From contig NZ_VTGY01000011.1 in the NCBI RefSeq assembly GCF_009729075.1, forward strand, positions 434,001 through 498,000: DNA of 64,000 bases, in the 5' to 3' direction. Positions 1-7,760 of the stretch are shown in pieces. Position numbers and translations under genes: made by a program. Positions within the stretch are counted from its first letter, which is position 1; every line of letters begins with the position of its first letter. The stretch is from Mycolicibacterium sp. CBMA 226 (GTDB taxonomy: Bacteria; Actinomycetota; Actinomycetes; Mycobacteriales; Mycobacteriaceae). The notes beneath the pieces were generated by a model that was not told the DNA's origin, made no database searches, and saw only the letters and a list, made by a program, of their open reading frames with translations.

Positions 1-1293
1 GTAGAGCATGCCGCGACGGAACTCAGGCTGCTTGGGTGACAACTTCAGCAGGTACTTGTTGAAGACGATGTCGCTGGCCACCACCACAACCCACGCCATG
101 CCGCAGTTGGCGTAGAAACCGAGGATGGTGCTGAGGAAGTCGAACATGTTGGCTTCCATCAGGATCAACGCGATCAGCAGGTTCACGCCGAGGAACACCA
201 GGCGGCCGGGGTAGTGGTTGGTGACGCGGGTGAACGAGTTGGTCCACGCCAGCGAGCCGGAGTAGGCGTTGGTGACGTTGATCTTGATCTGGCTGATCAC
301 CACGAGCGCCACGGCCAGGGTCATGGCGAGCCAGCCCGGCAGGAAGTTTTCGTAGATCGACAGGAACTGGTGCACCGGCTGGTTGGCAATACCCGCGCTG
401 TCGGCGACATTGGCGATCAGGTAGACCGCCAGGAACAGGCCGACGACCTGCTTGATGGCGCCGAAGAACACCCAGCCCGGGCCGGCCAGGAACATCCAGG
501 TCCACCAGGAGCGCTTGTTCTCCGGGGTTTTCGGTGGCATGAACCGCAGGTAGTCGTTCTGCTCGGCGATCTGCGCGATCAGTGACAGACACACGCCGGC
601 GGCCAGCAGAGTCGAGCCCATGTCGAAGCCCTGGATGTGGTCTTTGCCCTGGTAGGCGAAGAACTGCCCGACCGATGCTGGATGGCTGATCAGCAGGTAG
701 CCGAACGGCGCGACCATCAGGATGAGCCACAGCGGAGTCGTCCAGACCTGCAGCGTCGACAGGACCTTCATGCCGTAGATGACGAGCGGGAAGATGATGA
801 GCGTCGACGCCGCGTAGCCGAGCCAGAGTGGCAGACCCAGGCCCAATTTGAGGCCCTGGGCCATGATCGACCCTTCCAACGCGAAGAAGATGAAGGTGAA
901 CGTCGCGAAGATGACGTTCGTGACCACCGAGCCGTAGTAGCCGAAGCCACTGCCGCGGGTCACCAGATCCAGGTCGATGTTGTACCGGGCCGAGTAGTAC
1001 GCCACCGGAAACCCGGTGAGCAGGATGACGACCGCGAAGATCGCGATACCGGCCAGCGCGTTGGTGGTGCCGTACGAGATACCGATGTTGGCGCCGATCG
1101 CGAAGTCGGCCAGGTAGGCGATGCCGCCCAGCGCCGAGATACCGACCACCCGCGTCGACCATTTCCGGTAACTGCGCGGCGCGAAGCGAAGGGTGTAGTC
1201 CTCCAGGGTTTCTCGCGTCGCGGTCAACCGGTCCTGATCGACGTCCGCTGCAGCGGCAGGCGACAGCGGCTCCTGGCCGAGGTCTTGGGTCAT
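1..1293 (-). CDS. NCS1-family purine/cytosine permease-like transporter, 3' part outside window
   Basis: The minus strand reads open from an ATG at 1293 to the first base of the window, so the C-terminus is missing; 431 residues are visible. After a polar N-terminus of about 45 residues there are roughly ten hydrophobic segments. The sequence includes ADFAIGANIGISYG near the start of the membrane part and QIAEQNDYLRFMP in the middle, which looks like the purine-cytosine permease (NCS1) family, integral membrane proteins that import nucleobases or related compounds with a cation. The substrate cannot be read from sequence. No clear Shine-Dalgarno precedes the ATG. The gene is divergent from the PAP2 gene, with a gap of about 100 bases that must hold both promoters. 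Confidence 0.75.
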   Translation of the reverse strand, partial: MTQDLGQEPLSPAAAADVDQDRLTATRETLEDYTLRFAPRSYRKWSTRVVGISALGGIAYLADFAIGANIGISYGTTNALAGIAIFAVVILLTGFPVAYYSARYNIDLDLVTRGSGFGYYGSVVTNVIFATFTFIFFALEGSIMAQGLKLGLGLPLWLGYAASTLIIFPLVIYGMKVLSTLQVWTTPLWLILMVAPFGYLLISHPASVGQFFAYQGKDHIQGFDMGSTLLAAGVCLSLIAQIAEQNDYLRFMPPKTPENKRSWWTWMFLAGPGWVFFGAIKQVVGLFLAVYLIANVADSAGIANQPVHQFLSIYENFLPGWLAMTLAVALVVISQIKINVTNAYSGSLAWTNSFTRVTNHYPGRLVFLGVNLLIALILMEANMFDFLSTILGFYANCGMAWVVVVASDIVFNKYLLKLSPKQPEFRRGMLY

Positions 1294-1391
1294 GTTTAGC
1301 GAAGCTATGGTCAGTTTGTTTCGTGCCCGTGACAGATATGTTCCGGGCGGTAGCGAATTTGAGGCGCTCGAACGCCCCCGGAAGGAGACCG

Positions 1392-2039
1392 GTGACGAAC
1401 CGCAACCGCTGGCTGATCGGAGCCGCGGCCGCGATCGGCTACGCCCTGCTGTGGGTGGGCTGGGTCGCGCAGTGGTCCTGGGTGACGACGCTCGACGCGT
1501 CGCTACTCGCGCCCGCGCATCGCTATGGCGTGGCGCATCCCGGCTGGGTGCTGGGCTGGCGATGGCTGTCGTCCGTGTTCGGTCCGTGGACCTTTCAAAT
1601 AACCGGTGCGGTGGTGGCGTTCGTCGCACTGGCCAGACGGCAGCGGCGCACCGCACTCTTCCTACTTCTTGCAGTTGTGTCGTGCAGCTTGGTCACCGAC
1701 GTCGCCAAGGACATCGCGCACCGGGCGCGGCCGCTGACCGCGCTGGCGCGCGAAACCTCGTGGTCATTTCCGTCGGGGCATGCGCTGGGCACCATCGCCG
1801 GTGCGCTGGGACTGTGTGCGGTGTTCCGCATGGCTCAGGTGGCGCATGTCCGGCTGATCGAGGCGTTCTGCGCGGTGGTCGTCGTGTTCGTCGGGGTAAG
1901 CCGGGTGGTGCTCAACGTGCACAACCCGACCGACGTCCTGGCCGGTTGGTTGTTGGGTGGGCTGTGGTTTCTCGTGTGGCTGCCGCTGCTGAGTCCGTCT
2001 GGGTCTCGGAGCCGAAGCGCTATCGTGCCCAAACCTTGA
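1392..2039 (+). CDS. PAP2-family membrane phosphatase
   Basis: This is a 215-residue integral membrane protein of the PAP2 (type 2 phosphatidic acid phosphatase) superfamily. The three signature motifs are present in order: KDIAHRARP, PSGHALG and SRVVLNVHNPTD, separated by hydrophobic helices. Such enzymes remove phosphate from lipid or polyprenyl phosphates at the outer face of the membrane. I chose GTG 1392 because GAAGGAG lies just upstream (1381-1387); an ATG at 1323 would add 23 unlikely residues. The next gene starts 47 bases downstream on the same strand, so the two may be co-transcribed. The substrate is not deducible. Confidence 0.8.
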   Translation: MTNRNRWLIGAAAAIGYALLWVGWVAQWSWVTTLDASLLAPAHRYGVAHPGWVLGWRWLSSVFGPWTFQITGAVVAFVALARRQRRTALFLLLAVVSCSLVTDVAKDIAHRARPLTALARETSWSFPSGHALGTIAGALGLCAVFRMAQVAHVRLIEAFCAVVVVFVGVSRVVLNVHNPTDVLAGWLLGGLWFLVWLPLLSPSGSRSRSAIVPKP

Positions 2040-2086
2040 CCCGCCCTGGCTTGACCTTCCGTCGGGCGGTTCTCGACCATGGACGG

Positions 2087-2737
2087 GTGCGCCGACTGTT
2101 CGCTTTGCTGTGTGCTGCCGCGCTTGCGGTGGTACTGGCACCTGTCGGCAATGCGGTGGTGACGCCCTGGTTTGCCAACTCGGTGGGTTCGGCTACACAG
2201 GTGATTTCGGTTGTGGGCGTGGGTGGTTCGTCGGCCAAGATGGATGTGTATCAGCGTGGGCCCGCGGGCTGGGACGCCGCTGCCGTGGGTATCCCGGCGT
2301 ATGTCGGCTCCAAAGGCATGGTTCCGCAGAGCCACGACGGAAACCTCCAGACACCGATGGGCGTCTTCACGTTGCCGTTCGCATTCGGTACAGCTCCGAA
2401 CCCCGGGACGGGTCTGCAATACGTCCAGACCACACCGGACCACTGGTGGGACGGCGACGTGAAGAGCCCCACCTACAACACCATGCAGGTGTGCAAGAAG
2501 GCGCAGTGCCGCTTCGACACCGATCCCGACAGCGGCACCGAGAACCTCGACATCGCGCCCTACAAGTACGCCATCGTCATGGGAGTCAACCCGCAGCGGA
2601 CGCCCGGTAACGGTGGTGCGTTCTTCGTCCACATCGGTGACGGCCCGACGGCCGGCTGTGTGGCGATCGACGAGGGCACCCTGGTGAAAATCATGCGATG
2701 GCTGAGACCGGGAGCGCTGATCGCCGTTGCCAAGTAA
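2087..2737 (+). CDS. Secreted L,D-transpeptidase-like (YkuD-fold) protein
   Basis: The 216-residue product begins with a Sec-type signal peptide (MRRLFALLCAAALAVVLAP) when started at GTG 2087. The body has the layout of the YkuD/ErfK group: a G-rich early strand with QTPMGVFTLPFAF, then HIGDGPTAGCVAID near the C-terminus, where the cysteine in TAGC would be the catalytic nucleophile and the preceding histidine its partner. Members form 3-3 peptidoglycan cross-links or attach proteins to peptidoglycan in the periplasm. It is short and has no Ig-like domains, unlike mycobacterial LdtMt2, so it belongs to the small branch and its activity is unproven. A TTG at 2051 is an alternative start. Confidence 0.7.
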   Translation: MRRLFALLCAAALAVVLAPVGNAVVTPWFANSVGSATQVISVVGVGGSSAKMDVYQRGPAGWDAAAVGIPAYVGSKGMVPQSHDGNLQTPMGVFTLPFAFGTAPNPGTGLQYVQTTPDHWWDGDVKSPTYNTMQVCKKAQCRFDTDPDSGTENLDIAPYKYAIVMGVNPQRTPGNGGAFFVHIGDGPTAGCVAIDEGTLVKIMRWLRPGALIAVAK

Positions 2738-2767
2738 TCAGATATGAAGGGCAGCAGGCCGGCAGGT

Positions 2768-2788
2768 TGTGTCCACAGCGTGGACACA
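2768..2788. promoter_or_regulatory. Perfect inverted repeat in front of the Hsp70-like gene
   Basis: The arms TGTGTCCAC and GTGGACACA are perfectly complementary and separated by AGC. The repeat lies 31 bases after the transpeptidase stop and 85 bases before the next start. It could be a transcription-factor operator for the Hsp70-like gene or a short terminator hairpin of the upstream gene. No T-run follows, which favours an operator. Confidence 0.45.
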
Positions 2789-2872
2789 GCGGACGAAAAG
2801 CAATCTGCGAGAACACCGTTCGCACGTGTCACCAGCTGCGTTAACGGCGTCGCACGTTAGGGTGGTGGGGTT

Positions 2873-4819
2873 ATGAGCCACCAGCTGGGGTTGTCGATCG
2901 GGACAACCAACCTGGTCGCAGCACGTGTCGGTGAACCGCCCATGGTGCGGCGCTCGGTGTTGCGCCTGTTCCGTGATCGCACGCCTCAGGTCGGGCTGTT
3001 CCCAGAAGAGGGTGCTAGCGCGGACGGCGCCGTGACGCTCAGCGGTTTCGTCGAGCGCGTCGGTGATCCGGTGCCCATGGTGGCGCCCGACGGCACGGCA
3101 TATCACGCCGACCAGCTGGTGGTTGAGGCGCTGGACGCCCTGATCGAGGCGGCCGGTGGCGAGCCGTCGACGGGCCAATTGGCGATTTCCGTTCCGGCGC
3201 ACTGGGATACCGCGACGCTGCGCGCCATGCGGGCGGCGATGCGTTCCAATCCCAGCCTGGCGCCCAACGGCGTTCCAGCGCGGCTGGTGTCCGATGCGGT
3301 GGCGTCGCTGACCGCGCTGCACGCGAACCCGGGCCTCCCGGCCACCGGTACCGCCGTACTGCTCGATTTCGGTGGCGGCGGCACCAGTATCACGCTGGCC
3401 GCGGCGGACTCGTCGTTCGAGCCCATCGAGACCGTGCGGTACACCGAATTCTCGGGGGAGGCCGTCGATCAGGCGCTGCTGTCGCATGTACTCAACCGGG
3501 TCGGCGGCCCCGGGGGAGGGGATACCGCCGGCACCGCGGCTGTGAGCTCCCTGGAAAACCTCCGTGAATCATGCTGTGCGGCAAAAGAACACCTCTCCGA
3601 GGCGGAGGTGGCGACCGTGGCCGTGGACATCCCGGGTCATCAGAGCGACGTCGAGGTCACCCGCGCCGAGTTGTCCGCGCTGTTGGACGAACCGCTGACC
3701 GGCGTGCTGACGGAACTCGATGATCTGTTGCAGCGCAACAAGGTTGCGTGGCGGTCCGTCAGCTCGGTGGTTGCGGTCGGTGGCGGCGCCCGGATACCGA
3801 TGGTCGGCACGCGGCTGGCCGACCACGTCGAGACACGTGGCGCCGCGGGCACTCTCGTCACGACGCCGCAGCCCGCGCTGGATGCTGCGGTGGGCGCGGC
3901 CTTGTTCGCGGTGTACGGCGCAGACGCCGATGCCCAGACCGGGATGGCTCCGGCCGCACTGCTGAGCGGTACCGCGCCGACCGCCGCGGTCGACGGTGGC
4001 TCGGCCACCGAGCCCGCGGCCATTCCCGAACTCGACGTGCTGACCGACACCGCGGCCGCCCGGGTGGTCAAAACCACCGGACCGTCCCTGGCATGGTCAG
4101 AAGACAGCGACGGCGGCGGTGACCTGCTGCCCTACACGGGCGACGACGCCTTCGTCGACAGCACCACCACCCGCGCCATCGCGCAGTACGTGCCGCCGTC
4201 CGGACCGGTGGTCACCGAGCCGTCCAAAGCCTGGCAGCGGCTTCCGCTCATCGTGTTCGGTGTCGCGACCCTGGCCGCGATCGCCGCGGTGGGTGGTGTG
4301 ACCGTCGCGTTGACGGGGGACCGCAAGCCCGTCACACCACCGACCACGCGGCCGCCGTCGGTGAGTGAAGCGCCGCCGCCACCGCCGTCGCCGGCCGAAC
4401 CGCCACCGCCGCCGAGCACGGTCACGGTGACCAATGAGGTGCCGGCTCCGCCACCCCCGCAACCCAGTCCGACGTACCAACCGCCGGTGACGCATGCGCC
4501 GGCGCCGACGCACACCACCGCTACACGCGCCCAGACGACGGCTCCGCCGCCGACGACGACCGCCGCGACGCCCACGACGACCGAGCCGCCGCCACCTCCG
4601 CCGCCGCCGACGACGGAGACGACCACCTCGGCGACGCCGACCATGACGACGAGCTATATCCGGCTGCCGTTCGTCCCCGTGCCGATCCCGATTCAGGTGC
4701 CGAAGGGGCCGGACCAACCGGCGGAATCCCAGCCGCCAACCAACCCGTATTACCCGGGACAGCCGCAGTACCCGTACGGGCAGTACCCACAGCAATACCC
4801 GCAGCAGTATCCCTACTGA
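2873..4819 (+). CDS. Membrane-anchored Hsp70-like (actin-fold) protein with Pro/Thr-rich tail, Rv0312-like
   Basis: The 648-residue protein has three parts. Residues 1 to about 350 form an actin/Hsp70-type ATPase core: phosphate-1 loop LGLSIGTTNLVAA, phosphate-2 loop AVLLDFGGGGTSIT and an adenosine motif VVAVGGGARIPMV. One hydrophobic helix follows (about 455-477, LPLIVFGVATLAAIAAVGG). The last 170 residues are Pro/Thr-rich and end in QYP repeats, probably disordered and outside the membrane. There is no substrate-binding domain of DnaK type, so it is not a classical chaperone. ATG 2873 is the only sensible start. It is a paralog of the protein encoded upstream of iniR at 41598-43595. By recalled synteny it matches Rv0312, described as proline- and threonine-rich. 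Function unknown. Confidence 0.8.
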   Translation: MSHQLGLSIGTTNLVAARVGEPPMVRRSVLRLFRDRTPQVGLFPEEGASADGAVTLSGFVERVGDPVPMVAPDGTAYHADQLVVEALDALIEAAGGEPSTGQLAISVPAHWDTATLRAMRAAMRSNPSLAPNGVPARLVSDAVASLTALHANPGLPATGTAVLLDFGGGGTSITLAAADSSFEPIETVRYTEFSGEAVDQALLSHVLNRVGGPGGGDTAGTAAVSSLENLRESCCAAKEHLSEAEVATVAVDIPGHQSDVEVTRAELSALLDEPLTGVLTELDDLLQRNKVAWRSVSSVVAVGGGARIPMVGTRLADHVETRGAAGTLVTTPQPALDAAVGAALFAVYGADADAQTGMAPAALLSGTAPTAAVDGGSATEPAAIPELDVLTDTAAARVVKTTGPSLAWSEDSDGGGDLLPYTGDDAFVDSTTTRAIAQYVPPSGPVVTEPSKAWQRLPLIVFGVATLAAIAAVGGVTVALTGDRKPVTPPTTRPPSVSEAPPPPPSPAEPPPPPSTVTVTNEVPAPPPPQPSPTYQPPVTHAPAPTHTTATRAQTTAPPPTTTAATPTTTEPPPPPPPPTTETTTSATPTMTTSYIRLPFVPVPIPIQVPKGPDQPAESQPPTNPYYPGQPQYPYGQYPQQYPQQYPY

Positions 4820-4920
4820 CCCGTTGAGCTGCGGCGATGATTATTGACGACTGCGTCGGAATATTGTGATTGACGGCAAATTGACTTGCCCTGATATCAC
4901 ACTTGCGCGAAAGTTGTTGT

Positions 4921-5169
4921 ATGAATTCGACAAGAACTCGCGTCGGACTGGTGGGTGCCGCGGCAATGGTTGGCCTGGGAGCGCTCGGTGCAATCAGCGC
5001 CGGAGTGACTGATGGCGGCGCCGTCGCCGGCTCGGATCACGCCCCGACCAACACCGTTTTCAGCAGCCCTCAGGTGCCTGATTACAACAACGGTGCCACA
5101 CAGACCTGGTCCCCGGCGGCGACAACTGCATCAACAATGAGCGCAGCGCCCGTAGTTAAGGCAGGATAG
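4921..5169 (+). CDS. Small secreted protein of unknown function
   Basis: An 82-residue protein with an N-terminal hydrophobic stretch (RVGLVGAAAMVGLGALGAISAGV) that reads as a signal peptide, followed by about 50 polar residues rich in Ser, Thr, Asn and Ala without cysteine. I recognise no domain. ATG 4921 is preferred over a TTG at 4903 because it places the signal peptide at the N-terminus. The stop lies 6 bases before the next gene, so both are probably one transcript. Its reality rests on the signal-peptide layout and this tight spacing. Confidence 0.55.
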   Translation: MNSTRTRVGLVGAAAMVGLGALGAISAGVTDGGAVAGSDHAPTNTVFSSPQVPDYNNGATQTWSPAATTASTMSAAPVVKAG

Positions 5170-5175
5170 ACGGCT

Positions 5176-5607
5176 ATGAAGACTGCATGGGGTGTTGCTG
5201 CGGCAACTTCGCTGAGTGCCATGGCGTTGATCAGTAGCGGTGTGGCTTCCGCTGGCACTCCGCCCAATGTGGTCGGCCAGAAGTACAGCGACGCGCGTTC
5301 GGCGCTGTCCAGCGCCGGGTTCAAGCCGCTGGTGTCCACCACGGTTGGCGACCAGCTCCAGTGGCCCAGCTGTGTGGTGACCAACCAGGTTGCGCGCACG
5401 GTCTCGCCCCCCGCCAACAGTGGTGGTTCGAGCAGCAACCAAGTTTTGCTGTCGCTGAACTGTGAGGCATCGTTCGCGACCGCGGGCATCCCGGGCAACT
5501 CGCTGGGCAGCCCGCAAGGTTCGGCGGCGTACGCCTCTGCGGTGGCCTCCGCCTCCTCGGCTGCCGCGTCGGCTTCGGCCGCGTCCGCGGCTGCATCTGG
5601 GGGCTAG
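5176..5607 (+). CDS. Secreted protein with one PASTA-like domain, Rv0313-like
   Basis: The 143-residue product has a signal peptide (about 1-26, ending in GVASAG), then a single PASTA-like unit: PPNVVGQKYSDARSALSSAG matches the P-x-V-G-x-x-x-x-x-A-x-x-x-L-x-x-A-G pattern of that domain, which in serine/threonine kinases and penicillin-binding proteins binds muropeptides. Two cysteines in the following region (SCVVTN and LNCEAS) could form a disulfide. The C-terminus is a low-complexity Ala/Ser tail. It probably sits in the periplasm or cell wall; ligand binding is inference. By recalled gene order this is Rv0313. A terminator hairpin follows at 5642. Confidence 0.7.
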   Translation: MKTAWGVAAATSLSAMALISSGVASAGTPPNVVGQKYSDARSALSSAGFKPLVSTTVGDQLQWPSCVVTNQVARTVSPPANSGGSSSNQVLLSLNCEASFATAGIPGNSLGSPQGSAAYASAVASASSAAASASAASAAASGG

Positions 5608-5641
5608 GCCGTGGAAGCTCAGAACACCCCACGCTGACCCG

Positions 5642-5674
5642 GAAACCGGGGGTAGCCGGGCGGTTTCAGTTTTT
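5642..5674 (+). terminator. Rho-independent terminator after the PASTA protein gene
   Basis: The arms GAAACCG (5642-5648) and CGGTTTC (5661-5667) enclose a GC-rich loop, followed by AGTTTTT. This is the classical hairpin plus T-run on the plus strand, 35 bases after the stop codon. The rest of 5675-5921 before the glucanase gene shows no further gene that I can support. Confidence 0.7.
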
Positions 5675-5921
5675 ACGGTGATGCCGAATACCTGAGTGTC
5701 CGTGGCGCGTCCGCGGCGCTGGACGTTTGGTATTTGCTGAGTTCGGTAATTTGGTCGGGTTTTCCTGGCTGCCCGGCGATTTGACCTGGTCCATGCTTTG
5801 CTGGCGGTCTCGCCGGGTGTGCGCCGAGATGATGAGAACGCTGCTGTGACAGGGGATTTCAAGCGTGTCGCGAGTTGCACCAAGTCTGTCTGAGCGGCTT
5901 GTATATGGCACTGTGCCGGAA

Positions 5922-6770
5922 ATGGATCGTCGAAACATGATGCGCGCGTCGGGGCTCGGCCTGCTGGCCGCCGCCGCGATGCCGTCCCCCGCCGCTCTCG
6001 CGGATTCTCAACCGGGCAACTCGCCCACTCCGCCGCTGGCCCCGCAGTCGGCCGCGCAAACACAGTCGTACATCTTCCACGACGAGTTCGATGGCCCCGC
6101 CGGTTCGCGGCCCGACCCGGCCAAGTGGAACATCGCCACGCACCGCGAGACCATCAAGAACCCGGTGTTCTGGGACCGCCCGGAGAACATGGGCCAGTAC
6201 CGCGACGACCGGGAACACGTCTTCCTCGACGGCAACGGCAACCTCGTCATCCGCGCCACGCGCGACGGCAACGGGCGATACACCAGTGGCAAGGTTTTCG
6301 GCACCTTCTGGGGTGGCATCAACACCACCTGGGAAGCCCGGATCAAGTTCAACTGCCTGACCAACGGTTGCTGGCCGGCCTGGTGGCTGTCCAACGACCA
6401 CCCCGTCGTCGGCGGCGAGATCGACCTGGCCGAGTGGTACGGCAACGGTGAATGGCCGTCGGGCACCACGGTGCACGCCCGGTCGGACGGCACGTCGTTC
6501 GACACCCATCCGCACCCGATCGACGGTGGCTGGCACACCTGGCGCGTCACCTGGAACGACGCCGGTATCTCCTTCTGGCAGGACTACTCCGAGGGCATGC
6601 AGCCGTACTTCTCCGTGCCGGCGAATTCACTGGACGACTGGCCGTTCAACTTGCCTGACTACCGGGTGTTCCCGGTGCTCAACCTCGCCGTGGCCGGTTC
6701 CGGTGGCGGCGACCCCAAGGGCGGCAGCTACCCGGCCGAGATGCTCGTCGACTACGTGCGCGTCTGGTAG
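5922..6770 (+). CDS. Secreted glycoside hydrolase family 16 beta-glucanase-like protein, Rv0315-like
   Basis: The 282-residue protein starts with a Tat-like signal (MDRRNMMRASGLGLLAAAAM) and is then a single GH16 beta-jellyroll. The catalytic signature EIDLAE is at residues 166-171 (nucleophile and acid/base glutamates) within GGEIDLAEWYG, and aromatic residues typical of the substrate cleft surround it (FWGGINTTWEARIKF, CWPAWWLSND). Such enzymes cut beta-1,3- or mixed beta-glucans. The M. tuberculosis homolog Rv0315 is described as a beta-1,3-glucanase precursor. The start at ATG 5922 keeps the twin arginines near the N-terminus; a GTG at 5913 is possible. A strong hairpin follows the gene. 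Confidence 0.88.
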   Translation: MDRRNMMRASGLGLLAAAAMPSPAALADSQPGNSPTPPLAPQSAAQTQSYIFHDEFDGPAGSRPDPAKWNIATHRETIKNPVFWDRPENMGQYRDDREHVFLDGNGNLVIRATRDGNGRYTSGKVFGTFWGGINTTWEARIKFNCLTNGCWPAWWLSNDHPVVGGEIDLAEWYGNGEWPSGTTVHARSDGTSFDTHPHPIDGGWHTWRVTWNDAGISFWQDYSEGMQPYFSVPANSLDDWPFNLPDYRVFPVLNLAVAGSGGGDPKGGSYPAEMLVDYVRVW

Positions 6771-6786
6771 ACCGCCGACTGCTGAC

Positions 6787-6814
6787 AATGGGCCCCGCTT
6801 CGGCGGGGCCCATT
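6787..6814. terminator. Bidirectional hairpin terminator with TTCG loop
   Basis: Perfect 12-base arms, AATGGGCCCCGC and GCGGGGCCCATT, close a TTCG tetraloop. It lies between the 3' ends of the convergent glucanase and methyltransferase genes, 16 and 14 bases from their stops, so it can serve both strands. Confidence 0.8.
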
Positions 6815-6828
6815 CTCATTGCGCCCCG

Positions 6829-7680
6829 TTATTGCGGTCCGCGGCCGCGGAACGTCGTGCCGGCGCGCTCCAGCAGTCCGCGCACGCGGGTGATGCCGTA
6901 GCCGGTCTCCTCGGCGAGCTGGCGGATGCTCTCGCCGTTCTCGTAGCGGATGCGCAGTTCCTTGCCGATGCGTTCGGCGGTGGTCGGGTCCAGCCGAACG
7001 TGCTTGGTCACGGGCGGCACCTCGATGGCGCCGCCGGAGTAGCCCTTGTGGACCTGGCCGCGCGGCGTGACTTCGGCGGCGGACTCGTCGCCCCACGCAG
7101 TCCATCCCGGCTGCGGATGCCGGGCGAACAGCTCCAGGTACGGGCCGGGGGAGCACGCCTCGATGAAGCCGTATTGCTCGTCGGGCTTGCGGGAATGCTC
7201 GCGCTTACGGGTCTCGATCATGTTGACCTGGCTGCGGGCGTGCGGCAGCGTGCGCATGCTGCCGCGTACGCCGAACAGGATGATCTCGGTGACGTTGCGG
7301 AAGTAGAAGCCGACACCGCGACCGTCGGGGCCGCCGTCCTTGCGCCTCTTGGCCCAGATGACGTTGGAGACGTAGCGGTAGCCCCAGGCCTCCATGACTT
7401 TCAGGCCCTCGGGCAACAGTGCGTTGGGCACCCACAGGTACAGGTGCGAATCACGCGCCGCGACGGTGGACACCGGGATGTCGCAGATCGCCTCGAGGTC
7501 GAGGGTCGAGTAGCGGTCCAGGCGCCGGTGCTCGGGCGCGACCTTGCCGGTCCGGTTGGTGAAACGCCAAGGAGGATCGGCCAATACGGTCTTCCAGCCG
7601 CCGTCGACGGTGGGCAGCGGCGGCGGCGCGGCGATGTCGCGCAGGGGAGCGGCCTTGTCTTGGTCGCTGCGTTTCGCCAC
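6829..7680 (-). CDS. MT-A70 family DNA adenine methyltransferase with C-terminal helix-turn-helix
   Basis: The 283-residue protein has motif IV DPPW at residues 35-38 (TVLADPPWRF), the hallmark of MT-A70 N6-adenine methyltransferases, followed by HLYLWVPNALLPEG and NVIWAKRRKDG. The last 55 residues (ELRIRYENGESIRQLAEETG onward, ending GTTFRGRG) form a helix-turn-helix like those in actinobacterial DNA-binding proteins. GTG 7680 is preceded by GTAGGAG. The gene directly follows a BglII-like nuclease gene on the same strand, so it is inferred to be the protecting methylase of a type II system that would modify AGATCT or a related sequence. The upstream gap holds two AGATCT sites in an inverted repeat, which suggests autoregulation through the C-terminal domain or through methylation. 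Confidence 0.82.
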   Translation of the reverse strand: MAKRSDQDKAAPLRDIAAPPPLPTVDGGWKTVLADPPWRFTNRTGKVAPEHRRLDRYSTLDLEAICDIPVSTVAARDSHLYLWVPNALLPEGLKVMEAWGYRYVSNVIWAKRRKDGGPDGRGVGFYFRNVTEIILFGVRGSMRTLPHARSQVNMIETRKREHSRKPDEQYGFIEACSPGPYLELFARHPQPGWTAWGDESAAEVTPRGQVHKGYSGGAIEVPPVTKHVRLDPTTAERIGKELRIRYENGESIRQLAEETGYGITRVRGLLERAGTTFRGRGPQ

Positions 7681-7704
7681 GTTGTCACTCCTACACTTCG
7701 AATT

Positions 7705-7729
7705 AGATCTTTTCGAACGGAGAAGATCT
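7705..7729. promoter_or_regulatory. Inverted repeat containing two AGATCT sites, candidate operator of the restriction-modification pair
   Basis: Left arm AGATCTTTTC and right arm GAGAAGATCT are complementary at 9 of 10 positions around a 5-base spacer. Each arm carries one complete AGATCT (7705-7710 and 7724-7729), the BglII recognition sequence. The repeat lies in the 80-base gap between the nuclease stop and the methyltransferase start, 25 bases upstream of the methyltransferase GTG. It could bind the methyltransferase's helix-turn-helix domain, act as a methylation-sensitive promoter element, or form a hairpin in the mRNA between the two genes. Confidence 0.6.
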
Positions 7730-7760
7730 TCACAAAATCGTAGGCGATGGCACCGACAGG

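Noticed and set aside
23..1405. Long minus-strand frame of 460 residues in the permease region
   Set aside because: It is an Arg/His/Gly-rich shadow; another minus-strand frame gives a clean NCS1 membrane protein from 1293 to the window edge.
6448..7743. Plus-strand frame of 431 residues over the glucanase and methyltransferase
   Set aside because: It crosses a strong terminator and is antisense to the DPPW methyltransferase; no domain and Arg-rich composition.
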